Source: an uncultured bacterium
GTDB taxonomy: Bacteria > Planctomycetota > Phycisphaerae > Sedimentisphaerales > Anaerobacaceae
DNA: 12,403 bases
NCBI GenBank assembly: GCA_913009865.1
Contig: CAJVYK010000050.1
Span: 1-12,403 of the forward strand
Reading direction: 5' to 3'
Part shown: one piece after another, positions 5,853-12,223 of the stretch
How positions within the stretch are numbered: position 1 is the stretch's first letter
Layout: each line of letters starts with the position of its first letter
The notes under the pieces: generated by a model
Seen by the model: the letters and a program-made list of their open reading frames with translations, nothing else
Databases searched by the model: none
Told to the model about the DNA's origin: nothing
Made by a program: the position numbers and the translations under genes

Positions 5853-7288
5853 TGGCTTCAGGAAAAAAGGAAAACTGTGGTCTGTTCGGTATCTTCGGAG
5901 ACCCTGATGCGGTCCAAAAGGCCTATTTCGGCTTATACAGTCTTCAACACCGCGGACAGGAATCAGCAGGAATTGCATCCAGCGATGGCGAATTTATCCA
6001 GTGTTACAAAGGGATGGGGACGGTTAGCAGGGTTTTTAGGAACAGCAGCGGGGTGTTGGAGAAACTGGCTAATCCGATTGCTATCGGCCATGTGCGGTAT
6101 TCAACTACAGGTTCCAGCAAGTCGATAAACAGCCAGCCGCTCTTGAGTGAGTACTCCCGCGGACAGGTGGCGGTGGCTCATAACGGCAATCTTATAAACG
6201 CGGCGCTATTGCGGGACGAATATGAGGCATACGGCAGTATCTTCAAGTCCACTTCAGATACCGAAATAATTATTCACCTGCTCGCCAAGCCGACCCACGT
6301 CAGCAATCCCGACCCGCTGGCACACGTCTTAAATCATCTGCAGGGAGCGTATTGCCTGCTGTTTCTGTTTGCTGACTGTATTGAGGCGGCCCGGGACCCC
6401 TACGGCATTCGGCCATTGTGCATCGGCCAAACCGAAGAAGGATTTTATGTCATTGCCAGTGAGAGCTGTGCCTTCGATGCCATGGGGGCAAAGTTCGTCC
6501 GTGAAGTCGAACCCGGTGAAATCGTTCGGCTGGACAGAAACGGCCTTCACAGCAGATTCTTCGTCAAACCCGGCACGGTAACGCCAGCCCACTGTATCTT
6601 CGAGCACGTCTATTTCGCTAAACAAAACTCCTACATTTTTGGCGAAAATGTACACGAGTTTAGAAAAAAGCTCGGAAGACAATTAGCCAAAGAAGCCCCC
6701 GCTAATGCCGATGTTGTAATACCTGTGCCGGACTCAGGAACTTCAGCGGCAATAGGATATGCAGAGCAAAGCAAGATACCTTTCGATATGGGACTGGTCA
6801 GAAGCCACTACGTCGGCAGGACGTTTATTGCGCCGAGCCGGGAACTAAGAGAGATGGCGGTCAAACTTAAGCTGGCAGTGGTAAAAGAGGCGGTGAAGGG
6901 AAAACGCATCGTAGTGGTGGACGATTCAATCGTTCGCGGCACGACCACAAGAGGAAAAATCAGGGCGCTGCGGGAAGCAGGTACGAAACAAATCCACCTG
7001 AGAATCAGTTGTCCGCCCGTCAGAGACCCCTGCTTCTACGGCGTGGACTTTCCGACCAGAGAAGAACTGCTGGCAAATAATCGCGACTTAAAACAAATCA
7101 AAGAATTCCTCGAAGTGGACAGTGTCGCTTATACCTCGCTGGAAGGAATGCTTCATTGCGCGACGCTTCCGGAAGAGCACTACTGCGCCGCCTGCTGGAG
7201 CGGCAAATACAGAATACCGGTAGATACCGCTGTGAACAAGTTCGCTCTGGAACACTATCAATTGCAGATGTTCGATGAACTCGAATAA
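5852..7288 (+). CDS. purF: Amidophosphoribosyltransferase (first step of de novo purine synthesis)
   Basis: A 478-residue enzyme that makes 5-phosphoribosylamine from PRPP and glutamine. The eight residues MASGKKEN form a short propeptide; cleavage would expose Cys9 as the N-terminal nucleophile of the glutaminase domain (CGLFGIFG, LQHRGQESAGI, GHVRYSTTG, AHNGNLIN, SDTEI). The phosphoribosyltransferase domain has PVPDSGTSAAIGYA (291-304) and the PRPP loop IVVVDDSIVRGTT (353-365). Cys248, Cys394, Cys445 and Cys448 (YCAACWSGKY) correspond to the four [4Fe-4S] ligands of the Bacillus subtilis type, so this is the iron-sulphur, propeptide-processed class rather than the E. coli class. It heads an operon with purM 41 bases downstream. 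The start is forced by the propeptide and the absence of an upstream in-frame ATG, GTG or TTG. The ribosome site is oddly distant, as described for the adjacent repeat. Confidence 0.97.
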   Translation: MASGKKENCGLFGIFGDPDAVQKAYFGLYSLQHRGQESAGIASSDGEFIQCYKGMGTVSRVFRNSSGVLEKLANPIAIGHVRYSTTGSSKSINSQPLLSEYSRGQVAVAHNGNLINAALLRDEYEAYGSIFKSTSDTEIIIHLLAKPTHVSNPDPLAHVLNHLQGAYCLLFLFADCIEAARDPYGIRPLCIGQTEEGFYVIASESCAFDAMGAKFVREVEPGEIVRLDRNGLHSRFFVKPGTVTPAHCIFEHVYFAKQNSYIFGENVHEFRKKLGRQLAKEAPANADVVIPVPDSGTSAAIGYAEQSKIPFDMGLVRSHYVGRTFIAPSRELREMAVKLKLAVVKEAVKGKRIVVVDDSIVRGTTTRGKIRALREAGTKQIHLRISCPPVRDPCFYGVDFPTREELLANNRDLKQIKEFLEVDSVAYTSLEGMLHCATLPEEHYCAACWSGKYRIPVDTAVNKFALEHYQLQMFDELE

Positions 7289-7295
7289 ACTGTGG

Positions 7296-7330
7296 CTTTT
7301 AGTTTTTAGCTTTAGGTTTTTAGCTTGAAA
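7296..7330. repeat. Imperfect TTTTTAGCTT repeat between purF and purM
   Basis: After a partial unit (CTTTTAG, 7296-7302), two 14-base units TTTTTAGCTTTAGG (7303-7316) and TTTTTAGCTTGAAA (7317-7330) fill the gap and overlap the A of the purM ATG. No proper Shine-Dalgarno sequence is left close to that ATG; the nearest is AGG at 7314-7316, 13 bases upstream. Confidence 0.6.
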
Positions 7331-8397
7331 TGAGTAAATACATCAGCTACGAACAATCCGGCGTGAATATCGATGCCAACGATGAAATGGTTGAGCGAAT
7401 CGCAGGGTATGTTTCGAGTACATTCGGGCCGCGGGTTATCGAAACCCGAAACGCCTTTGCAGGAATGTTTCGGCTCGACTTCGACGAGAAACTATTCAAA
7501 AAAAATTATAAAAGTGCGGTGCTTGTGGCCTGCACCGACGGCGTGGGCAGCAAGGTTCAATTAGCCGGCAAAATAAAAAAGTTCGACACCGTTGGAATCG
7601 ATTTAGTAGCGATGAGCGTTAATGATATGCTCGTGCAGGGCGCTGAGCCGCTGTTCTTCTTGGACTACTTAGCCGTTCACAAATTAGAGCCGAAAATGAT
7701 AGCTGAACTGGTAAAAGGCGTGGCGGCCGGCTGCCGATTAGCTGACTGCGCACTGCTCGGCGGAGAAACCGCTGAAATGCCCGATACCTACCGCAAGAGC
7801 GATTTCGATATGGCCGGCTTCGCTGTCGGAGTGGTCGAGAGAAAAAAAATCATTACCGGCCAAAACATACGCAAAGGCGACGTAATCCTCGGCCTGGCCT
7901 CAAGCGGGCTGCACAGTAACGGCTTCTCGCTCGTTCGCAATATCTGTTTTAAGAAAACCGGTCTGAAAATGACCGACACGCCGGCCGAACTCAATGGCGC
8001 TGCGCTGGGCGATGCGCTGCTGGAGCCGACACGAATCTACGTTCGGCCAATAGTAAAACTATTAGCCCAATATAAGGTCAAACGAATCGTCCACGGGATG
8101 GCACACATTACCGGCGGAGGGCTGGTGGGAAATATTCCGCGGGTGCTGCCGAAAAATTGCAATGCGATGATAAGAAAATCGAGCTGGCCGAAACATAAGA
8201 TATTCGACTTCCTGCAAAAAAAAGGGCCCGTCGAAGAAGACGAGATGTTCAGAGTCTTTAATATGGGGATAGGGTTTGTGATGATAGTGGCTGAGGATTT
8301 CGCCGACTCGATAAAAAAGAAACTGACCAGGTACGGCGAAAAAGTTTACCAGATAGGCAGAATAACAACGGGAACAGGTAAAGTGGTTATTAAATGA
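7330..8397 (+). CDS. purM: Phosphoribosylformylglycinamidine cyclo-ligase (AIR synthetase)
   Basis: A 355-residue enzyme of the usual family length. It closes the imidazole ring: FGAM plus ATP gives AIR, ADP and phosphate, the fifth step of purine synthesis. Family motifs appear in order: TDGVGSK (69-75), which binds ATP phosphates; DLVAMSVNDMLVQGAEPLFF (91-110); GGETAEMPDTY (144-154); GLASSGLHSNGFSLVR (188-203); and HITGGGLVGNIPRV (259-272). It follows purF in the same direction after a 41-base repeat-filled gap and precedes a membrane gene by 45 bases, so all three are probably cotranscribed. Translation initiation looks weak by sequence because the repeat replaces a normal ribosome site. 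There is no sign of fusion to PurN or PurD. The identification is secure. Confidence 0.97.
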   Translation: MSKYISYEQSGVNIDANDEMVERIAGYVSSTFGPRVIETRNAFAGMFRLDFDEKLFKKNYKSAVLVACTDGVGSKVQLAGKIKKFDTVGIDLVAMSVNDMLVQGAEPLFFLDYLAVHKLEPKMIAELVKGVAAGCRLADCALLGGETAEMPDTYRKSDFDMAGFAVGVVERKKIITGQNIRKGDVILGLASSGLHSNGFSLVRNICFKKTGLKMTDTPAELNGAALGDALLEPTRIYVRPIVKLLAQYKVKRIVHGMAHITGGGLVGNIPRVLPKNCNAMIRKSSWPKHKIFDFLQKKGPVEEDEMFRVFNMGIGFVMIVAEDFADSIKKKLTRYGEKVYQIGRITTGTGKVVIK

Positions 8398-8402
8398 CCA
8401 GG

Positions 8403-8439
8403 TACTCGATATCGAGTATCCAGCGTCGAATATCGAGAA
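8403..8439. repeat. ATCGAG-type repeats with a 16-bp perfect palindrome
   Basis: The gap between purM and the membrane gene begins with the perfect inverted repeat TACTCGATATCGAGTA (8403-8418) and continues with GTCGAATATCGAGAAC (8424-8439), a variant of the same unit. The same kind of unit recurs in front of the DUF503 gene. It could be a regulatory palindrome, but the repeated sub-units make a low-complexity linker more likely. Confidence 0.55.
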
Positions 8440-8442
8440 CAA

Positions 8443-9450
8443 ATGAGTAAAAACCTGCTCAAATTTGCCACAGCGGCAGGTATATATGCCGGCTTCGCTG
8501 TCTATCTGTATCGGCCGTATTTCAAAGGATTCGATAGAATACAGTACCTTCTCATTGTAAACGTATGCCTGGCCTCTCTGGGCTGTTTTGTACTGAGCCG
8601 GCGGTGGGTGGCTGGATTCTGGGCATCGTTTTTCGCCGGAGCAATCTACGGCTTCGGGCCGTTTTCACTTGGGTTGGCTGGTTACCATCCAATTGCCGGC
8701 CTTCTGGCGGCGACTATACCCTGGTTGTTCTGCCCTGCTGCTTTCGCCCCCAAAACCAGGTGGCGACGGCTAAGCTGGCCGCTTTCGGCTCTGCCGGCTC
8801 TGGTAATACTGCTGTTCTTCCAGCTAACTGCCTACTTACGCCTGTTCGCAATTCCAGTGCAGACCAGATTGCATTTAGCCGACTTAGCTTCTCTGTTAGC
8901 CCCGCTGGTTATGGTAAACCGCAGCACAGTTTTAATCGGCTTTTATCATATCCCGATAGCATCGCTGATTATGGGTTTTTCAATGCTGCTGGCGGCTCGG
9001 CGGTTTGGCATAATGATAATTTTTACCGTTGGCGCCGTATTGGCCTTTTGCAATTCTTTTCTTAACATCAGCCCTGTTATCTGGCTTAGCATTCCCGTCC
9101 TGTGCTGCTCGGTGCTTGTAGGCGCAGGGATGCAGGGGCTTGTATCGGCTGGCTCTGCTGACAGAAAACCGCTGATGATGACCACAGCGATTATGGCGGC
9201 GCTTTCAATAGTAACATTACTGCTGGCAACAAAATACTTCTCTGTATTCGCAGCTCTTGGGGCCGGTTACGCAACTTTGTTTGTTCAAGCCGCTAAGATG
9301 TATATACTCGGCACAATTGCAGTCGCTATTCTTTTCTTTATCGCACGTGCAAAATTGCGTCTCGCCGGGTTACGGCTGGTTTTATTATGCTCTGCGATGG
9401 CGATAGATATATTCTTTGGTGCAAGGTTTATTGTCGATAAAATTTTGTGA
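8443..9450 (+). CDS. Polytopic membrane protein of unknown function
   Basis: A 335-residue, very hydrophobic protein with about 10-11 likely transmembrane helices (roughly 4-22, 33-52, 56-78, 82-102, 112-132, 160-184, 187-206, 210-230, 244-264, 286-302, 308-328) and few charged residues outside short loops. I do not recognise a family. The N-terminal third, where a short loop (YRPYFKGFDRIQ) is followed by a helix, an SRRW turn, an AxxxAGAIYGFGPF stretch and a helix after GYHP, recalls the repetitive helix pattern of GT-C glycosyltransferases such as YfhO-like proteins. However, the acidic catalytic loop and the extracytoplasmic domain of those enzymes are missing. It is read in the same direction as purM, 45 bases downstream, so it is probably the last gene of the purine operon. 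A nucleobase or precursor transporter is conceivable from the context alone, but no transporter signature is visible. Confidence 0.7.
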   Translation: MSKNLLKFATAAGIYAGFAVYLYRPYFKGFDRIQYLLIVNVCLASLGCFVLSRRWVAGFWASFFAGAIYGFGPFSLGLAGYHPIAGLLAATIPWLFCPAAFAPKTRWRRLSWPLSALPALVILLFFQLTAYLRLFAIPVQTRLHLADLASLLAPLVMVNRSTVLIGFYHIPIASLIMGFSMLLAARRFGIMIIFTVGAVLAFCNSFLNISPVIWLSIPVLCCSVLVGAGMQGLVSAGSADRKPLMMTTAIMAALSIVTLLLATKYFSVFAALGAGYATLFVQAAKMYILGTIAVAILFFIARAKLRLAGLRLVLLCSAMAIDIFFGARFIVDKIL

Positions 9451-9474
9451 ACTCGTATCCTTCGGCTCGGAGTT
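9450..9474. terminator. Weak hairpin between two convergent genes
   Basis: AACTCGTATCC (9450-9460) can pair with GGCTCGGAGTT (9464-9474) at 8 of 11 positions around a TTC loop. It lies in the 31-base gap where the membrane gene and the DUF503 gene end face to face. Only the minus-strand reading is followed by a T-rich stretch, and not immediately. Confidence 0.25.
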
Positions 9475-9481
9475 GCCACGG

Positions 9482-9769
9482 TTAGGCACTAAAGGTTTCC
9501 CGCCTTGTCTCTCCGAGGTAGAATCGGCCGTCCTTTCGCATAAAATCAATGACGGTATCGAACTGCTGATTTATAAAGCGAGTTTCGTTGCAGACCATTG
9601 TGATAGCGAGAACTGCACAGGTTTTTTCGTCCTGATGGTCAACCTCAGCGATGGAAATATTATACCTTGCTTTGAGTCTACCGATTACGCTCTTTACGAT
9701 GCTTCGCTTTGCCTTCAGTGAGGTTATCCCGTTTAGATGAAGCTTAGCTGTCAGCACACCGACAATCAT
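9482..9769 (-). CDS. DUF503 family protein (YlxP-like)
   Basis: A complete 95-residue DUF503 protein, the usual size. It opens MIVGVLTAKLHL, continues with SLKAKRSIVKSVIGRLKARY (17-36), the family's most conserved part, then NISIAEVDHQDE and CAVLAITMVCNET, and ends with a helix around INQQFDTVIDFM. These proteins have a ferredoxin-like alpha-beta fold. In many bacteria the gene lies between infB and rbfA, which suggests a role near ribosome maturation or RNA; biochemical function is not settled. Here it stands alone, convergent with the membrane gene and divergent from the DUF3800 unit, away from any translation genes. No Shine-Dalgarno sequence precedes the ATG at 9769, since an ATCGAG-type repeat occupies that place. 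Confidence 0.85.
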   Translation of the reverse strand: MIVGVLTAKLHLNGITSLKAKRSIVKSVIGRLKARYNISIAEVDHQDEKTCAVLAITMVCNETRFINQQFDTVIDFMRKDGRFYLGETRRETFSA

Positions 9770-9774
9770 TTTTT

Positions 9775-9790
9775 CGATTCTCGATACTCG
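9775..9790. repeat. CGATTCTCGATACTCG repeat before DUF503 start
   Basis: The sequence CGATTCTCGATACTCG is made of two to three degenerate TCGATA/TCGATT units, ending five bases before the minus-strand start codon. Read from the minus strand it is CGAGTATCGAGAATCG, the same unit type as at 8403-8439. Confidence 0.45.
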
Positions 9791-9808
9791 TTGCTTGTAT
9801 TATTGAGG

Positions 9809-9836
9809 AGTATAACTTTTTTAGGTGGGATTTCAA
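9809..9836 (-). promoter_or_regulatory. Predicted promoter of DUF503 gene
   Basis: On the minus strand TTGAAA (9836-9831), a 16-base spacer and TATACT (9814-9809). The start would be near 9802, giving a leader of about 33 bases that includes the repeat. Confidence 0.45.
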
Positions 9837-9933
9837 CTTCTTAAACGCCCCAAGTTCAAACACATCCTATGTTTTCTGCGATGAAGCCTATAATTGGAAG
9901 TTTCACAGAAACGAAAGAAATCCCATAAATCAC

Positions 9934-9962
9934 TTAACAATCAAAAGTAAATACCATATAAT
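9934..9962 (+). promoter_or_regulatory. Near-consensus promoter of the DUF3800 two-gene unit
   Basis: TTAACA (9934-9939), a 17-base spacer and a perfect TATAAT (9957-9962). Transcription would begin near 9969, giving a leader of about 15 bases with AAAGGG (9972-9977) six bases before the ATG. No operator-like palindrome was recognised over it, so strong constitutive expression is plausible. Confidence 0.65.
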
Positions 9963-9983
9963 TTTCCTGTTAAAGGGTATCAT

Positions 9984-10697
9984 ATGACAACTATCTACAA
10001 CATTTACTGCGACGAGAGTTGCCACTTAGAAAACGACGGCAAAAGTGGAATGGTTTTAGGTGCCGTATGGTGTCCTGCGGAGAAAACTCGTAGGACTGCA
10101 GAAGAGATAAGAAATATAAAACTTCGACACGACCTCTCATCTAGATTTGAAATTAAAAGCACTAAAATTTCGCCGGCAAAAATCAACTTCTACTTAGATA
10201 TTGTTAATTACTTTTTTGATAATAAGGATCTCGATTTCCGCGCTATAGTAATTCCAGATAAGTCTAAATTGCGACATAAAGATTTCCAGCAACACCACGA
10301 TGATTGGTATTACAAAATGTATTTTAATTTGCTGAAAGTTATTTTAGAACCAGACTGTAAATACCATATTTATTTAGACATCAAAGACACACAAGGCAGA
10401 GCTAAAATCAAGAAATTGCATGATATTCTATGCAGTAATATGTATGACTTTGACAGGAATATCATTCAGAGAATTCAGTTGGTTCACTCACACGAAGTTG
10501 AGCAAATCCAACTTGCCGATTTACTTATAGGAGCTGTCTCTTACATCAATAGAAATCTACAATCAAGTCAGGCTAAAATAGCTTTGGTCAATCAGATTAA
10601 GAAGAGAGCAGATTATTCCTTGACCAAAAGCACACTATTAAGAGAAAAAAAATTCAACATATTTATCTGGCAAGCTCGAGAGGACACCGATGAGTGA
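9984..10697 (+). CDS. DUF3800 protein, RNase H-like fold
   Basis: A 237-residue DUF3800 protein. Key blocks are IYCDES (7-12) on the first strand; MVLGAVW (23-29); FEIKSTKIS (55-63); IYLDIKDTQG (129-138); and VEQIQLADLLIGAV (172-185). Acidic residues Asp10/Glu11, Glu56, Asp132 and Asp179 sit where an RNase H-like nuclease would hold metal ions, so catalytic activity looks retained. DUF3800 genes are common in mobile and defence-rich regions, but a confirmed substrate is not known to me. The gene is visibly richer in A and T than the pur genes, has its own strong promoter, and overlaps the next gene by eight bases, which indicates translational coupling. The ATG at 9984 is supported by AAAGGG. 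The family is clear; nuclease activity and biological role are inferred. Confidence 0.82.
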   Translation: MTTIYNIYCDESCHLENDGKSGMVLGAVWCPAEKTRRTAEEIRNIKLRHDLSSRFEIKSTKISPAKINFYLDIVNYFFDNKDLDFRAIVIPDKSKLRHKDFQQHHDDWYYKMYFNLLKVILEPDCKYHIYLDIKDTQGRAKIKKLHDILCSNMYDFDRNIIQRIQLVHSHEVEQIQLADLLIGAVSYINRNLQSSQAKIALVNQIKKRADYSLTKSTLLREKKFNIFIWQAREDTDE

Positions 10698-11169
10698 TTT
10701 ACCCAATTGGCTGCCGGAGCTTATCCTGCTCGAGAACTTCGGTGGTGATTGGCAACGATATGAAGACGAGGTTTATTCGAAGTTTTATACCGATTTTATC
10801 TGCTCAAGACCTACATTCCAAGGTAAGCCAGTTTATGTTAAGCGATTTCTTGAGGATGGCAAAGAGCGAGGTTTCTGGCATCTTGTCCAAGAAGGTCCTG
10901 TAGAAAAATATCGAACCCCTGATTTGCGAAGGTGTGAGCGAGTAACTTGGATCCGAGCGATAATAGAACATACTAATGACCCGATAATTAAAAGCTGGTC
11001 CAAAAAAATTGGAAGTAGAACAAGGCATCTGCTCTGGTTTGAACAAGCAGAGTATTTGGTTGTTTTAGAAAAACGGCAGAGTGCCTGGATTTTATGGACA
11101 GCATATTGCACAACCAGGAAACATACAAAGAATAAGCTGAGAAAAGAATATCAAGGGTCTCTAAAATAG
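10690..11169 (+). CDS. Unknown 159-residue partner of DUF3800 (possible RNase-type fold)
   Basis: The start ATG (10690) lies inside the end of the DUF3800 gene, with GAGAGG eight to nine bases upstream, so the two are cotranscribed and coupled. I recognise no named family. Blocks that look conserved by their residue choice are GFWHLVQEG (61-69), YRTPDLRRCERVTWIRAIIE (74-93), a strand EYLVVLEKR (121-129) and WILWTAYCTTRKHTKNKLRK (133-152) close to the end. A His near the middle, an Arg-rich turn, a strand reading YLVVL and a terminal TAY followed by Lys-rich residues resemble the layout of small BECR-fold ribonucleases (barnase/EndoU/ColE5/RelE group). This is a pattern judgement, not an identification. 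No signal peptide or TM segment, so a cytosolic protein. A toxin or nuclease partner is one option; a specificity subunit for DUF3800 is another. Confidence 0.65.
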   Translation: MSDLPNWLPELILLENFGGDWQRYEDEVYSKFYTDFICSRPTFQGKPVYVKRFLEDGKERGFWHLVQEGPVEKYRTPDLRRCERVTWIRAIIEHTNDPIIKSWSKKIGSRTRHLLWFEQAEYLVVLEKRQSAWILWTAYCTTRKHTKNKLRKEYQGSLK

Positions 11170-11171
11170 CT

Positions 11172-11195
11172 GATGCCGCCCAACAGGACGGCATC
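11172..11195 (+). terminator. Hairpin, probable terminator of the DUF3800 unit
   Basis: GATGCCGCCC (11172-11181) pairs with GGACGGCATC (11186-11195) at nine of ten positions (one C/A mismatch) around the tetraloop AACA. It begins two bases after the stop codon of the second gene. The following CTTACTCCTTCT is pyrimidine-rich but not a clean T-run, so termination efficiency is uncertain. Confidence 0.55.
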
Positions 11196-11317
11196 CTTAC
11201 TCCTTCTACACATGGCAGATGAGCTATTTATATTATCGTCATTGTAATCAACGTAGTCAAGTTCTTTTTGTGCTTTGGCCATAACATCCGCTAAAAACCA
11301 CACTTATAGCAAAAAAT

Positions 11318-11917
11318 TTATGCTTTCATTTTTGCGACTATTTGGCGGGTCTGGGGTGATTGGTTTTTATGGGCCTGCTTGAATGCTAAAGCGGTTGGCC
11401 CGGCGTTCTGCCTTTTGAAAAGCTCATTGCCGGTGATAATCTCCTGCAGAGCATTCTGTTTTGTCCTGGCTGTTTTCAAGAACCGAACCGCTCTTGTGCC
11501 GTAAACCCCGCCCAATAAAGCCGATAGACCGATAGCCAGTTCAAACACATTGTCAGCTAATTGCCATCCGTCCGGCCTGTCAGCCGATTCGTGCAAAGCA
11601 GTCCGGGCAAGCTGGAAATTCGATTGGGCCAGTATGTCCTCGGCAGTGTCAGACGGTGGAAATTCTTTCGGCAAGCCGAAATAAGAAGTAAATGCCCTGC
11701 TCTGCAATTCAGATAGCTGCGTTAAGGCCTGCAGTTTCTCCGAGACGCTTTCGCTGCCGGCAGTTTCCGCAGCTACTATCGCTGTGCGATTGTGCAGCCA
11801 GGCGTTCTGCTTCTGCGACTGGCTCGGCGCAAAACGCAAACTGTTACAGCCAGCGGTCAAAAAGCACACTAATACCCAGGGCATAAAAATCAGTATCGTC
11901 AAAACCTTCTTCATCAT
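11318..11917 (-). CDS. Probable lipoprotein of unknown function
   Basis: A 199-residue protein starting MMKKVLTILIFMPWVLVCFL with a signal peptide that ends in TAGC, so Cys24 is the likely lipidated residue. The mature part is Gln/Ala/Ser-rich and largely helical (LQALTQLSELQSRAF, about 62-76), then has SNFQLARTALHESADRP (about 97-113), a hydrophobic Gly-rich helix FELAIGLSALLGGVYGTRAV (about 123-142) and a basic tail rich in Lys, Arg and Gln. The second hydrophobic helix could be membrane-active or a packing helix. AAAGGGGAG directly precedes the start. It lies 22 bases downstream of the TM plus coiled-coil gene and is the last gene of that string. I do not recognise the family. A lipoprotein next to a single-pass coiled-coil protein recalls spanin or envelope-bridging pairs, but it is much longer than typical Rz1 proteins. 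Confidence 0.65.
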   Translation of the reverse strand: MMKKVLTILIFMPWVLVCFLTAGCNSLRFAPSQSQKQNAWLHNRTAIVAAETAGSESVSEKLQALTQLSELQSRAFTSYFGLPKEFPPSDTAEDILAQSNFQLARTALHESADRPDGWQLADNVFELAIGLSALLGGVYGTRAVRFLKTARTKQNALQEIITGNELFKRQNAGPTALAFKQAHKNQSPQTRQIVAKMKA

Positions 11918-11939
11918 TTCTCCCCTTTATCTGTCACGT

Positions 11940-12221
11940 TCAAAACGCCTTTCCCGACACATCCACTTTAGTTAAAACCTTTTCGACCGCCCGCAGCCGA
12001 TATTCGTAACTGATATTCTTGGCTGAAAGCAATTCGAGCTTTTGCTGAAAATCCTTTTGGCTGGTCAGCAGCATAGTAACATCGCGCTGCAATAAATCGA
12101 GCTGCCGCTGCAAATTGACCCAACTGCCCACAATCAGAGAAGCCAGCAACACCAACTGAATCAGCACGGAAAGATTTACCTGGCGATTTAATCGCCAACT
12201 GTTTGAATTATCTTCAGCCAT
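11940..12221 (-). CDS. Small single-pass membrane protein with coiled coil
   Basis: A 93-residue protein. A polar N-terminus (MAEDNSNSWRLNRQVN) is followed by one TM segment (about 17-36, LSVLIQLVLLASLIVGSWV) and then by an uninterrupted helix with heptad-like Leu spacing (LQRQLDLLQRDVTMLLTSQK, FQQKLELLSAKN, YRLRAVEKVLTKV). Orientation cannot be told from sequence with certainty; if the N-terminus is cytoplasmic the coiled coil is periplasmic, as in i-spanins. It starts two bases after the stop of the upstream gene, so it is surely in an operon with it. The family was not recognised; small phage or prophage membrane proteins have this look. Confidence 0.65.
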   Translation of the reverse strand: MAEDNSNSWRLNRQVNLSVLIQLVLLASLIVGSWVNLQRQLDLLQRDVTMLLTSQKDFQQKLELLSAKNISYEYRLRAVEKVLTKVDVSGKAF

Positions 12222-12223
12222 TT

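Noticed and set aside
8565..9065. Second plus-strand frame of 166 codons within the membrane-protein gene.
   Set aside because: Out-of-frame reading of a hydrophobic gene; no ribosome site and no family pattern.
9947..10369. The 13-mer GTAAATACCATAT occurs at the DUF3800 promoter (9947-9959) and inside the gene (10357-10369).
   Set aside because: In a window of this size and with AT-rich local composition about one such exact pair is expected by chance; the second copy encodes ordinary protein sequence.
11151..11282. A 43-codon minus-strand reading frame whose end (CRRSKDAVLLGGISYF) loosely resembles the start of a PspC domain.
   Set aside because: It runs through the terminator hairpin and into the end of the 159-residue gene on the other strand, has no clear ribosome site, and the resemblance covers fewer than 20 residues. 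Probably chance.
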